From Lamprocystis purpurea DSM 4197 (lineage in GTDB: Bacteria > Pseudomonadota > Gammaproteobacteria > Chromatiales > Chromatiaceae), in the NCBI RefSeq assembly GCF_000379525.1, contig NZ_KB902474.1:129573-193572 (forward strand): DNA of 64,000 nucleotides, given 5' to 3'. Shown one piece after another: positions 16,401-25,091 of the stretch (positions are counted from its first letter, which is position 1; every line of letters starts with the position of its first letter). A program made the translations under genes and the position numbers. Under the pieces are notes generated by a model that did not search any database, was not told where the DNA came from, and worked only from the letters and a program-made list of their open reading frames with translations.

Positions 16401-16850
16401 CGCTTTCAGGGTTTGGATCGCTATGCTGGGGAGAATCGACAGGATCTGCGCACCTTCATCCGACGCCTGACTGCCGGACACCATGATGATCAACCTTGGT
16501 TAGAGTCTGTCATGACCCTGGTCGGCAAGACTCCGCCACAGAAGTGGGCCGACGAACAACGGCTTTATGCCATCGAGTACCTTAGCGACTTGGCGGTGCG
16601 TCTGCGTGACTTGGAAACGCTGGACCGGGCCGTCCAAGCACGTCCAGCGGGCCAAGATCGCGAAGTTATCCTCCTGCGGACGGTCTCCAGCGCGGACGGC
16701 GAACGGGCCGGCCGCATCGCCTATATCAATCCCGAACAGCGACCTCTGATCGACGCCCAGGCCGAGCGTATTAACGCCTTACTAGCGAACTTTGAAGACC
16801 AAGAGTTGCGACTTGCTATCATTGTGAAATTACTTCAAGCAGAGACCTAA
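13443..16850 (+). CDS. Large BrxC-like P-loop ATPase, first of two in the operon
   Basis: 1135 aa. Walker A GPYGAGKSS is at about residues 62-70 and Walker B LLLIIDELGKFLEYE at about 188-202. A later HQSFEQYA block and the CYPLHPVGALLLPPLCQRVAQNERTLFSYLGS block occur in the same order in the BrxC of this operon (19042-22743: ALTHKSLGEYG and CYPLHPVTAAGLFAIA...ANRTVFTFFQN). The two are therefore paralogous AAA-type ATPases of the BrxC/PglY kind (inference from these shared blocks). It is coupled by ATGA to the DUF4007 gene and followed after 14 bases by the PAPS-reductase gene. Presumably it remodels or loads DNA in the modification/restriction complex. In canonical BREX type 4 there is one such ATPase; the extra copy is unusual. 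Confidence 0.75.
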   Translation: MSLQERISVNTHYTRSANLERDIDSLEGVETYIPTARSLDTLSRIIKGFDTTEAPRAFSLVGPYGAGKSSFAVFLSHLLGDETYETGAAARHVLARFDHTLAERFSALGAGTAGHCCVLLTGSPEPLAERLAIALLHGANEFWRDRGRRPAILGTLEDLAQGGRLRPSDVGPVIGQLQVAITKAQGNGLLLIIDELGKFLEYEARHGANDIYLLQALAEHAVRQHGAPLNLVVLLHQSFEQYAQRLGETLRNEWTKVQGRFENIAFLDPADQTLRIVAAACRQRLDADEQALVRRGAAKAATALLAEGALPAALGLTEATDLLAACYPLHPVGALLLPPLCQRVAQNERTLFSYLGSQEPYGYRDSLTRLERVGDSIPPAEIYDYFILNQPAASTSHHTHRRWNEVITALERLGDAPPAQIALLKSVGLLNIIGAQGNLKASPSIIALCVGDDAQPLIDDLLARSLIQFRRFSNEYRVWAGSDFDLEGEFARARAEFDEIDIVTTLAERPAPRPLVARRHSIATGTLRWFQPVYTDLDRCLDLDADPTSPRLLQLLLDADDDQAELAQTLSALPVSDLAVVCTNADLLREVLIEVMAGETLRRQAQGLQGDPVAERELREQQAAAERRLEQELSRVFADPGEARWYWQGGELPIGDKGDLQRTLSMILDRCYRHAPLLRNELINRDQPSGQAAAGRNKLLVAMFEHADQEDLGIAKFPPEKAMYRALLRAPGLHRQEKGVWGFHRPPESDLYRFGPLFDAFDAHLLAHEGSPLPLPDLFGAMSLPPHGIKPGVMPILLMAYYLAHQREIALYEDSVFCPSFGGEQLELLARRPERFAIERFRLQGGRLVLFRKYLETIVGRIPEPATLLDIIRPLAKFMRALPPYAQKASHLSGPAVAIRETFPRARGPAALLFETLPRACGIAPIAITDADETLMDDYLHTLVAGLRELRDAYPGMVDDFQQRLARVFGLDAGLALVQLRQALTARFQGLDRYAGENRQDLRTFIRRLTAGHHDDQPWLESVMTLVGKTPPQKWADEQRLYAIEYLSDLAVRLRDLETLDRAVQARPAGQDREVILLRTVSSADGERAGRIAYINPEQRPLIDAQAERINALLANFEDQELRLAIIVKLLQAET

Positions 16851-16864
16851 GTGGGAGTTAAAAC

Positions 16865-17632
16865 ATGAGTGACAAACCGACCAGACACCTGCTGGGGCTG
16901 TCCGGCGGAAAGGATAGTGCAGCGCTTGCAATCTACATGCGCGACAAGATTCCGGATATGGAATATTTCTTTGCGGATACCGGAGCAGAGTTGCCGGAAA
17001 CTATCGAGTTCATCGAGCGCATGGAGGACTATTTGGGGCGCAAGGTTGTCCGGATTAATGCGGGCAAAGACTTTGATTACTATCTGAAGCTACACGACAA
17101 CTTCCTGCCTGCCGTGGATCAGCGATGGTGTACGGTCAATCTCAAGATTAAGCCGTTCGAGCGATTTGTCGGGGAGGATCAGGCCATCAGCTATGTTGGG
17201 ATTCGCGCGGACGAGCCAGAAAGAAAAGGGTATATATCACGAAAGCCAAACATAACAGCGCGCTTCCCGTTCAGGGAAGATGGACTGGCCAAGAAAGACA
17301 TTCTCAAGATATTGGAAGACGCAGGAGTCGGACTCCCGGATTACTATAAATGGCGAAGTCGGTCCGGCTGTTATTTTTGCTTTTTCCAGCAGAAGCATGA
17401 GTGGTTAGGGCTCTATCGCGAACACCCCGATCTATTTGAGCTTGCAAAGGCATACGAGAAGTACGATGAGGAAACCGGGGAACGGTATACCTGGTCTCAA
17501 CGGGAATCTCTAGACGAGTTGATTGCGCGGGCCGCAGAGATTTCGGAGCGACCACGCAAGAAAGAAGCATCAAACTGGACCGAACTGATCGCCGAGGAGG
17601 AAGGCGACGGTTGTCCATACTGCTTCAAGTGA
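16865..17632 (+). CDS. PAPS-reductase/DndC-family PP-loop protein (BrxP-like)
   Basis: A 255-aa PP-loop protein. The ATP-pyrophosphatase loop GLSGGKDSAAL is at residues 11-21, with YFFADTGAELPET next and cysteines in QRWCTVN, GCYFCFFQQK and the C-terminal CPYC that could hold an iron-sulfur cluster, as in DndC. The domain is shared by PAPS reductases and by the DNA-phosphorothioation enzymes DndC/SspD. A PAPS-reductase-domain protein (BrxP) defines BREX type 4, which lacks a PglX methylase. A sulfur-based or other adenylation-dependent DNA modification is the natural inference. GGGAG lies nine bases before the ATG. Codon usage from here on is less GC-rich than in the first two genes of the operon. 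Confidence 0.85.
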   Translation: MSDKPTRHLLGLSGGKDSAALAIYMRDKIPDMEYFFADTGAELPETIEFIERMEDYLGRKVVRINAGKDFDYYLKLHDNFLPAVDQRWCTVNLKIKPFERFVGEDQAISYVGIRADEPERKGYISRKPNITARFPFREDGLAKKDILKILEDAGVGLPDYYKWRSRSGCYFCFFQQKHEWLGLYREHPDLFELAKAYEKYDEETGERYTWSQRESLDELIARAAEISERPRKKEASNWTELIAEEEGDGCPYCFK

Positions 17633-17693
17633 GCTCGGGGGCACCACTGAAGGTCGAATCTAGGAGCGGCTGAAGAAGTCGGAGAACGCTATC

Positions 17694-18548
17694 ATGGCAA
17701 TGATTAACACACAGACGTTTGCGCTAACCAAACAAAGGCTCATCACCGCCCTTGCCCTTATTCCAAAGCAACCCGACGCTTTTACTGCGAGCCGGATGCG
17801 TGAGACTCGGGTCCAATTCATATCAGGAAAAAATGTACTAGACTCGATCAAGGGATGGTTGCTTGCTGCAAATGTTGTGGTAAGCGAGCGGACCCAGTAT
17901 TTCTTGACCGACTACGGGAAACGACTTCTGTTAAACGATCCAAGAATGGAAAATACCGGCTCATGGTGGAGCCTTCATCTTGCCATCTGTTTTTCTGAGC
18001 GATGCGATCCGTATCGATCACTCTTTTATATACTGGGAGAAAGTTCGGATTATGTAACGGTTGATGATGCGCTCTTCTTGAAACTAGCGGCGATTTTTGC
18101 GGAGCAAGCAGAACTTGTTAAACCCAGTACGATAGAGAGTAATCTCGACGGAGTGTTACGGATGTTTATGGGCGATAGTCCTCTTTCCGACCCTGGACTC
18201 ATTGATATCATAAAGACAGGCAGCAAGAAACGCTTACGTCTTGCGGAACCAAATGTTCCTGAACAAGCGCTTGTTCACGCCCTGGCCCTAGCCCGTCATA
18301 AGCATTTTCCGACGCGTTCAACAGTACACTTTCGGGAATTAGTCGACCTTCGACTCCAACACTTTCTTTGCTTATCCATGACTGACTTGAAAGAACGCCT
18401 TCGGGATCTAGGAAGATCGGCGGCCTGGCAGCACCACTTCGAGTTCCTCGAAGGACAAGGCTTAGATTCGGTCCGCTTTGGCGAGCGACTAAATCCAAAT
18501 CATACCCTGCTTAACCTGTTGCAGGAATCGAAAGACACCTGGATCTAA
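17694..18548 (+). CDS. Second DUF4007-like protein
   Basis: 284 aa with the helical layout of DUF4007: RETRVQFISGKNVLDSIKGWLLAANVV parallels the GVGKNMVAAIHYWLQATRI block of the first operon gene, then YFLTDYGKRLLLNDPRMENTGSWWSLHLAICFSE parallels its YLEDEATIWLIHWLL part. Identity is low, so this is a divergent homologue rather than a recent duplicate. The AT-richer composition matches the downstream genes. It lies 61 bases after the PAPS-reductase gene and 11 bases before the 161-aa gene. Its role is probably an adaptor or DNA-binding subunit specific to the BrxC that follows. Confidence 0.7.
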   Translation: MAMINTQTFALTKQRLITALALIPKQPDAFTASRMRETRVQFISGKNVLDSIKGWLLAANVVVSERTQYFLTDYGKRLLLNDPRMENTGSWWSLHLAICFSERCDPYRSLFYILGESSDYVTVDDALFLKLAAIFAEQAELVKPSTIESNLDGVLRMFMGDSPLSDPGLIDIIKTGSKKRLRLAEPNVPEQALVHALALARHKHFPTRSTVHFRELVDLRLQHFLCLSMTDLKERLRDLGRSAAWQHHFEFLEGQGLDSVRFGERLNPNHTLLNLLQESKDTWI

Positions 18549-18559
18549 CGGGGAAAAAA

Positions 18560-19045
18560 ATGGACCGAAAGCAACTGAACGAGGCGCTGCGAGCGTTCTT
18601 TGCCGCCCACCAGACGGTACGCTACCAAGGCGTTGTTATCGCAGTAAAGTCGCAGGATGATTTCTCGGTAGTGCGCAGCCAGATCGAAGCTATCCTTTTG
18701 GAACACGATGTCTGGGAGACACCTGGCGAAGGCACTGCACCCGATATCCCATGCGTACGGCGCAATTTTTTTGATGCCGTGTTCCTGCCGCGCAAACGGG
18801 GGCTAGTCATCTTCTCACCGAAGGATTGGATGCTTGACTGGTCCGAGCAAGATGAGGCCACCTTCTGGACCGGGATCGCTGATGCCTTCGGTCGACACGA
18901 GATCGTGATTATGACCGTGGCCACGCCTCCCGTCATTGCTCAGTTGCGGGTAAGTCTTGCGGAGCACGAACTGGGTCGACTGCCTTTTTCGATTTGGCTC
19001 TCCCGTCACCAATCGATTGATCATCTGCAAGGGGTTTTATCATGA
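18560..19045 (+). CDS. Hypothetical BREX-operon protein
   Basis: 161 aa, soluble and acidic, with no domain that I recognise. Notable segments are CVRRNFFDAVFLPRKRGLVIF, DWSEQDEATFWTGIADAF and RLPFSIWLSRHQSIDHLQG. It is not BrxA (about 200 aa, NusB-like) or BrxB (DUF1788) by eye. Its stop overlaps the brxC start by four bases (ATGA), which argues that it is made in step with BrxC and may bind it. Confidence 0.7.
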   Translation: MDRKQLNEALRAFFAAHQTVRYQGVVIAVKSQDDFSVVRSQIEAILLEHDVWETPGEGTAPDIPCVRRNFFDAVFLPRKRGLVIFSPKDWMLDWSEQDEATFWTGIADAFGRHEIVIMTVATPPVIAQLRVSLAEHELGRLPFSIWLSRHQSIDHLQGVLS

Positions 19046-22000
19046 CCAGGCTGTGCGACATCGTTAATGTAGATGCTTCCCGCCGCGATGCTGCAATCCG
19101 CCTTGACGATGGACTTTCCGGTCGCGCCCGTGCGCTAGTAGATGCGTTCACGCCTACCCACTCATCTATCGGAATTCTTTCCCACCTGCAAAAAGCAGTG
19201 CTGGCGAATGCCCAGAAAGAGTGGCGGGCGATGATCTGGCATGGAGTCTATGGTTCCGGCAAGAGCCATTTGGGTGTGCTTGTCGGAGAGTTAGTGCGCA
19301 ATGGAACTGGCACTGACGCCATGATGGGATTTCTGGATCGACTAACGAGTCAGGGTGAGTCCCGACTGTGTGAGTCGATCAAGACGACATTTCACCCGCT
19401 CGGCAATCCTGACTCCCGGCCGTATCTGGTCGTAACGCTCTATGGGTCGCCAGCACCAACCTTGCAGCATGCGCTGCTGGAGGGTCTCTACCGTGCGCTT
19501 AGCGATACGGATGGACTCGACCCACAAGCAATAATGCCGAAGACTGAGTTTGCCGCAGCCCTTGAACGACTCGCGACCATCTTAGAGCATGAGCCGGGGT
19601 ATCGATCTAAGCCCCTCGCCGACTGGGATGTCCGTGGGGCTGCTTTCAATTTGGACGAGATGGAAACCCAACTCCGCTCGTTCGATCCGGAGGCGCTTGA
19701 AACGTTCAAGGTCTGGCATCCTAAAGTCTCTGCCGGCGCCCAGTTTGACCCGCAGGCATTGGGTGGAAAAGCTGTTAGTGACGCCTTTTTGGAAGCCGCT
19801 GCGACCCTGAGTCGTGCGCATGGCTATAACGGTATCGCGGTCATTTGGGACGAGTTCGGCTATGCGCTGGAAAATCTGATCAATCAGCCACAGCGCAATC
19901 CGGTGAAGGAGATCTTTGAGCTGCAGAAATTTGTTGAGACGGTCTGTGCCCCACCCAAGGCTCATACCCTGTTCATCGCTTTAACTCACAAATCATTGGG
20001 TGAGTACGGTGCAAGTACGCAGGCAGGTATCGAGGTAAAGAATCGACTGTTGACGATTGAGGGGCGCTTCGGCGATTTTCCGGTGGCGCTGAAATCATCG
20101 GAGACGGAGGGTTATCATCTCCTGAGCACTCTGATCACACCGACCGATCTTGGGGTAACTCTTTTAGAGCAGGCCCGTCCACGCGCCTGGAGCCTCGCCC
20201 AAGTGTGTGCCAGGATGCCCTTGTTTTCGAGCCTCGCCAAAGATGTCGAGCATATTGTGACCGGATGCTATCCGCTGCACCCAGTAACCGCTGCCGGGCT
20301 CTTTGCGATCGCCGCCCATGCTAAATATACGCAGGCAAATCGGACGGTCTTCACCTTCTTCCAGAACCTCCAAGCGGCAACGTCTGGCACTGCCTTAGAA
20401 CAACCAATTGCCTCGGATACGCTTTATGGATCTGAACTGATCCGTTTACCGACACTTCTGGCGGTATATCGGAAGGACGTGTTCGAGGAGTACCCTGGTC
20501 TTGCCGATGCCTACAACCACGCGGTTGCGGCGGTCGCGCAGGGGTTTCCGGATTCGCAGGCAACGAAGCGGGACATCCTTACCGTGCTGTTGCTAGCCCG
20601 GGCACTCGGTGAACACTTCCAACCAACGGAGGCGTTCCTCGCAACCACCCTCTTTGACGCAGAGTCGGAGCCGCTGGTTCTCAAACAAGAACTTGAGACT
20701 CTTCGTCGTGCTGAATTGATTTGGCGAAGAGATACGGATATCCCAGTGTGGGAACTGGAGGCCGAGAGTGGTACCCAGATCGAGCCGTTGATCGAGCAGG
20801 AGTTAAAACAACTGACGCCGAATAATCTCTTCGGCTACCTACACGAGCACCCCGATCTATTGCAAGACCTCTTTCCGCAGTGCGGAATTCATGACTGTGA
20901 CCCGTCTCCAGCGGGTATCATACGGTCATTCGAGGTTCGACTGGTCGCCGACTTGACAGAGAAATCGCCGGTAGCCAGCGATGAGCGATTGTCAGCATTG
21001 GTTGAAATCCTAATATTAGAAGATACGCGGCAGGCAGCGCCAGCCATTAACCGTTGCGACGAACTCCCAGAACCAACGACACTGACCTATCTTTGGATAC
21101 CCAAACGCGGCCTTGCCGAGCTGATCGAACCGCTTCGCCGCTATCTGGTCATAGATAGATTGTTGCAGCAGCAAGCCGCTGGTGAAGGGTTGGCGCGCCG
21201 GCTGCGCAACGAATGGGATAAGACCCGTCGGCTACTACATCGGGAGATCAAGGAAAGGCTAGGGCGAATAGCATTAGAGCGCGGGGATACGGTGATCAAG
21301 CGGCTCGGCGATCCCGACGAAGTAGTGGACGTTACAAGCTGGCATAGCTTTACCGAATATCTCACCACGCGGGTGCAGGCACGCTACCCAAAAGAGGTCA
21401 AGGTAAGGACGATGAACGTCAATCGCCTGTATAATCCGGAGAATTATAAGATAAAGAGGACCGAAAAGCTTATCCACGGCATCCTTCATTTCGATGAGCA
21501 GGCCGCAAATCTACGAAGTGACCTCTTTGGGGAAAACGATGGCAGTGAGGTCGCTGCATTGATCGACGGGACCTTGGGCACCTATAGCAACGCGCTACTT
21601 ATCGAGCGCGCCGACGGTTGGCACCTGAAGACTCCGAGCGAGGCCGATGGATCGGTGGGGGACTTGTTGTCGCTGATCCACGATACGGTACTTGACAAAC
21701 GCCGGAAAATTTGTGAGTTATCGCTGTTGCGTTCTGCGCTCATTGCGCCTCCCTACGGACTCCCGACTGCCGTCATGCCAATTTTTACGGCCGTCGCTAT
21801 TCGCAAAGATGCCACCCGATTGAAATGGGTCAACCAATCCGGAGCCTTCGAGTCACTTCTTTGGGACGCTTTTACCCATGGCAGTGCGATGAAGCTACGT
21901 TTCGATACATTTAAAGCTGCACAGCTTCAAGTCTTGAACGCTTTGCATCATGTCCTGCGAATGGCGCCGCCGATCTCAAGCGATTTGGACGAACAGGCGC

Positions 22001-22743
22001 GCGAAACGATCGCGGGACTACGATCCTACTATGGCGGATTACCTGACGCGGTAAGAGTCTCCGGCAAGTTGACCGAAATTGCACGTAGCCTTTTGCAGAA
22101 GCTTAAACAGCCCGGATTAGACTCTCAGGACATTGCGGATTGTCTGCTGGGTATTTCAAAAGGTGCAAAGGATGACGAGGAGATACGCGCGGTATTGCGA
22201 GAACTGTTCGATTCCATCGACTCCATCAAAGACGAGCGAACGGCGGCGGTGCTTCAAGTCATTGCCCCTGCCTTGAGGGAGCCGGAGCAAAAGCGCCGCA
22301 TTTTCGAGGCCGTCAAGCTCCAGGGGAAGCCAGCACTTGCACAAGCACTGGAGCGGGCCGATCAAGGGGAAGCGGAGGGGTTGTCTGAGGTCGTTCGTAT
22401 TATCGCCGATAAAGACCTAAATCAATGCAGTGACATTGAGATTGGCCGTTTGAGCGGGGATCTCCAGCGGCTACTTGAACAAGCCGCTAAGCCTGAGCTC
22501 CCGCCCCTCTCTCCACCTTTCAGGCAGGCGGAAGATGTGGAGGCGACAGATGCCCAGACAGGCCCTATCGTTTCGTTACTTTTTCGACGGGAGCAGAGTG
22601 CGGAAGAAACCTTCAAGCAGGAACTGGGTGCATTAATCTTCCGTTACGAAAAAATGTTGGATTCTGCGTGCCTGACGGCGATCCTCATGAGCCATCTTGA
22701 CAAACTCGGCAGCGCCGCAACTGCCGATTGTTCACTGGCGTAG
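19042..22743 (+). CDS. brxC: BREX ATPase BrxC/PglY
   Basis: A 1233-aa P-loop ATPase of the size and layout of BrxC/PglY. Walker A is GVYGSGKSHLG (residues 68-78) and the Walker B-like acidic motif is AVIWDEFGYAL. These are followed by LFIALTHKSLGEYG, CYPLHPVTAAGLF and ANRTVFTFFQN. A C-terminal helical region contains LRSYYGGLP and a SPPFRQ linker. BrxC is an essential AAA+-like component of BREX anti-phage systems and is needed for both modification and defence. It overlaps the 161-aa gene by four bases; pglZ begins nine bases after its stop. Confidence 0.85.
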   Translation: MTRLCDIVNVDASRRDAAIRLDDGLSGRARALVDAFTPTHSSIGILSHLQKAVLANAQKEWRAMIWHGVYGSGKSHLGVLVGELVRNGTGTDAMMGFLDRLTSQGESRLCESIKTTFHPLGNPDSRPYLVVTLYGSPAPTLQHALLEGLYRALSDTDGLDPQAIMPKTEFAAALERLATILEHEPGYRSKPLADWDVRGAAFNLDEMETQLRSFDPEALETFKVWHPKVSAGAQFDPQALGGKAVSDAFLEAAATLSRAHGYNGIAVIWDEFGYALENLINQPQRNPVKEIFELQKFVETVCAPPKAHTLFIALTHKSLGEYGASTQAGIEVKNRLLTIEGRFGDFPVALKSSETEGYHLLSTLITPTDLGVTLLEQARPRAWSLAQVCARMPLFSSLAKDVEHIVTGCYPLHPVTAAGLFAIAAHAKYTQANRTVFTFFQNLQAATSGTALEQPIASDTLYGSELIRLPTLLAVYRKDVFEEYPGLADAYNHAVAAVAQGFPDSQATKRDILTVLLLARALGEHFQPTEAFLATTLFDAESEPLVLKQELETLRRAELIWRRDTDIPVWELEAESGTQIEPLIEQELKQLTPNNLFGYLHEHPDLLQDLFPQCGIHDCDPSPAGIIRSFEVRLVADLTEKSPVASDERLSALVEILILEDTRQAAPAINRCDELPEPTTLTYLWIPKRGLAELIEPLRRYLVIDRLLQQQAAGEGLARRLRNEWDKTRRLLHREIKERLGRIALERGDTVIKRLGDPDEVVDVTSWHSFTEYLTTRVQARYPKEVKVRTMNVNRLYNPENYKIKRTEKLIHGILHFDEQAANLRSDLFGENDGSEVAALIDGTLGTYSNALLIERADGWHLKTPSEADGSVGDLLSLIHDTVLDKRRKICELSLLRSALIAPPYGLPTAVMPIFTAVAIRKDATRLKWVNQSGAFESLLWDAFTHGSAMKLRFDTFKAAQLQVLNALHHVLRMAPPISSDLDEQARETIAGLRSYYGGLPDAVRVSGKLTEIARSLLQKLKQPGLDSQDIADCLLGISKGAKDDEEIRAVLRELFDSIDSIKDERTAAVLQVIAPALREPEQKRRIFEAVKLQGKPALAQALERADQGEAEGLSEVVRIIADKDLNQCSDIEIGRLSGDLQRLLEQAAKPELPPLSPPFRQAEDVEATDAQTGPIVSLLFRREQSAEETFKQELGALIFRYEKMLDSACLTAILMSHLDKLGSAATADCSLA

Positions 22744-22751
22744 GTTTCGTT

Positions 22752-25073
22752 ATGGCCGTACGCATCGTAGTGGACGATCATGGGTTGTACCAGGGTCAGG
22801 ATGCCGAAAAGGTACTGTCCTCGGACGTAAACCAGATCTATGCCGTACGCGAGCGCATTCGTCATTGCCTCGGCGCTGCAGAGCTTCAGTCTTTGGTCCT
22901 GTGCATGTCCTCGGCGATTTTCCGTCGTTTTGCAGACTTGGAGGGGCAGCCGGGCCTGGATGTAGAGCGAGTGTCCCCCCGACGGACATTGCGCGAGCGC
23001 CTAGGTTGCGCCGCACCGTCTTGGTTGAATGACGAGCTTGCGGGAGCGCTCCGGTCAATTAGGGGCGACTACCGGGTAGCTGATGAAGGGGCCGACCCGG
23101 CTGACCGGGTCTTGGGTCTGCTGGACCCAGCACTGGTGCAGTCAGCCGACCTATCAGCGATGCTTGCGGCCCTGTCCCGGCAGCAGGCGGGGGCTCAGGC
23201 TATACTCAGTGTCCCCCAGATAAGGGAACGGCTCAGTGGACGATTAGATGCGTGCGGAATGACCGCCACGACCGAATTTCTGGCGATGCTGATCGACAAC
23301 TCGACAGTCCCCGCAGACGTTTTTCGTACGCTTGCCTTGGCCTCAGTGCGCGAACACTTGGATAAACTGTGCTCACGCGACGATTTGACCTTGGATTTCG
23401 CCTTGCCGCCCCGGCTGTGCTCCAAGGCACTGGTTCAGCAACTTCCACCGCTGCCGCTGGCGGAACCCGACGCGGCGCCCTATCCGGATTATCTGCGACG
23501 CCTGTTAATCGCGGCGGAGCGCCGGACCCATGGTGGTGGGCTTGAGGTCCATGCGCTCGCGGAATATGCCCTGCAAGACTGGCCGGGGCTGTTGGAGTGT
23601 TTTCAGACCCTGTTCGAGCAGAACCCCGGGATTGCCAGTGAGCCATTGATCATGGCCCTACGGAACCTGGGCGGGGTGACCGCGATGGGTCTGGCTTCCC
23701 GAATGCAGGAGTATCTGAATCACTCTCATTGTGAGCCGCTGTCTGCGGACGCCTGCGTGAATGATGTGTTGCGCTGGAGTGCGCGGTACTTTCGCTATGC
23801 TATCGGGGCCTTTGAGCGGCACGCTGAGCCGGATGATGCGATCGGGAGAAGTTTCGCACGCTGGGTTGTTGCTCAACAGAATCGAATCATTCAGTCGGAG
23901 TATGATTGGCGCGTTGTCGCGCGGACGGTGGACGAGGAACTTAGCGCCGGAAATCTGGTTATCCTCTGTGTCATTGACGCCTTGGGCGCGATCCATATGG
24001 ATCTAGTGGAATTGGAGCTACGCCAGCGGCTAGTGGATCAGAGTGCACCCATCATCAAACCGCTTTTCGCACCTTTACCGACCATCACCGAGATCGGCAA
24101 GATCGGCGTCTTGACCGGCCGGGACAGGCCGACTCCGTCAACGGGTTACGAGAGTGCCTTGCGGGAGCGCTTCGCCGACCATCTCAGCGCGCCGGGGGCG
24201 CTCCAGATCGTCAAGAGCTGGAGAGACTTTCGCCAGGCGCTCAGCCCGCAGACGCGGCTGTTGGTGTGTCTGGACAATCGGGTGGACGACGACCTGCACC
24301 AATGCACCGAGTTTCGTCTGCATCGCGAGCGGGTGCGCACAGTTGCGGCTCAGCTTGCCGATCTGATCGCTGGTTGGCTGCTCGATGCGGCCCGCTTTGG
24401 CGTCAAGGCGACAATCCTGATCACGGCTGATCATGGCGCCACCAAGGTCTCGCGCAGCAGTGTGCCGTTGCCCGGTGCGGTGCCGATTGAACGGCGGCTA
24501 CTACAGGTCTCCGCGGCCCCTGAGCCGGTGCCGGAAGGCTATGCCTATGTGGCGGCCGGTAGTCAGGCCGGCGGTTGGTTGATTCCCCATGGTCGGGTGT
24601 CGTTCGGATCGACCGCGAACTTGCTGCACGGGGGCCTGACTCCAGAGGAAGTGTTGATCCCCTTTATCCTGATCGCCCAAGGCGCTGCTCAGTCTCTATT
24701 CGCGCTGCATCTAACCCCGGCCGAGGCTCGCTGTCATGCAGCGACCAAGGGCTGGCACGCAACGCTCTGCCTAATGAACTCAGCAAATGAGACCTTTTTC
24801 AATCTCAAGGCCGTGGCCAAGTACCCCTTTGCCGGAGAGAGTCAAGCAATCGCTCGTCTTAATCCTTACGAGACTGAACCTCGGATCATCCTCAATCTGA
24901 CGGCCAGCATCGAGCAGCAGGGTAAGACACGTGTTCCCTTCGATCTGCGTTATCAGCCTGGCGATGGGGCTCCATTCCAGACCCTGGCGTTTGAATTGGA
25001 CCTGGAGTTGGGTGTACACCTGATCGAGAGTACCATGGCAGCGAGCGATTTCAATAATTTCTTTGACCTTTAA
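22752..25073 (+). CDS. pglZ: BREX alkaline-phosphatase-superfamily protein PglZ
   Basis: 773 aa. The PglZ (PF08665) catalytic domain is in the second half: the nucleophile/metal region VILCVIDALGAIHMDLVELEL near residue 400, PTITEIGKIGVLTGRDRPTPSTGYE, and the metal-binding TADHGATKVSR near 557, closing with LHGGLTPEEVLIPFIL. The N-terminal half is the helical PglZ extension and the C-terminus is beta-rich. PglZ is the marker protein of all BREX types. The ATG at 22752 lies just after the brxC stop; an upstream TTG would overlap brxC but adds nothing to the domain. GC content rises again relative to brxC. Confidence 0.9.
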   Translation: MAVRIVVDDHGLYQGQDAEKVLSSDVNQIYAVRERIRHCLGAAELQSLVLCMSSAIFRRFADLEGQPGLDVERVSPRRTLRERLGCAAPSWLNDELAGALRSIRGDYRVADEGADPADRVLGLLDPALVQSADLSAMLAALSRQQAGAQAILSVPQIRERLSGRLDACGMTATTEFLAMLIDNSTVPADVFRTLALASVREHLDKLCSRDDLTLDFALPPRLCSKALVQQLPPLPLAEPDAAPYPDYLRRLLIAAERRTHGGGLEVHALAEYALQDWPGLLECFQTLFEQNPGIASEPLIMALRNLGGVTAMGLASRMQEYLNHSHCEPLSADACVNDVLRWSARYFRYAIGAFERHAEPDDAIGRSFARWVVAQQNRIIQSEYDWRVVARTVDEELSAGNLVILCVIDALGAIHMDLVELELRQRLVDQSAPIIKPLFAPLPTITEIGKIGVLTGRDRPTPSTGYESALRERFADHLSAPGALQIVKSWRDFRQALSPQTRLLVCLDNRVDDDLHQCTEFRLHRERVRTVAAQLADLIAGWLLDAARFGVKATILITADHGATKVSRSSVPLPGAVPIERRLLQVSAAPEPVPEGYAYVAAGSQAGGWLIPHGRVSFGSTANLLHGGLTPEEVLIPFILIAQGAAQSLFALHLTPAEARCHAATKGWHATLCLMNSANETFFNLKAVAKYPFAGESQAIARLNPYETEPRIILNLTASIEQQGKTRVPFDLRYQPGDGAPFQTLAFELDLELGVHLIESTMAASDFNNFFDL

Positions 25074-25091
25074 CACCGGGTACGAGTGAGC

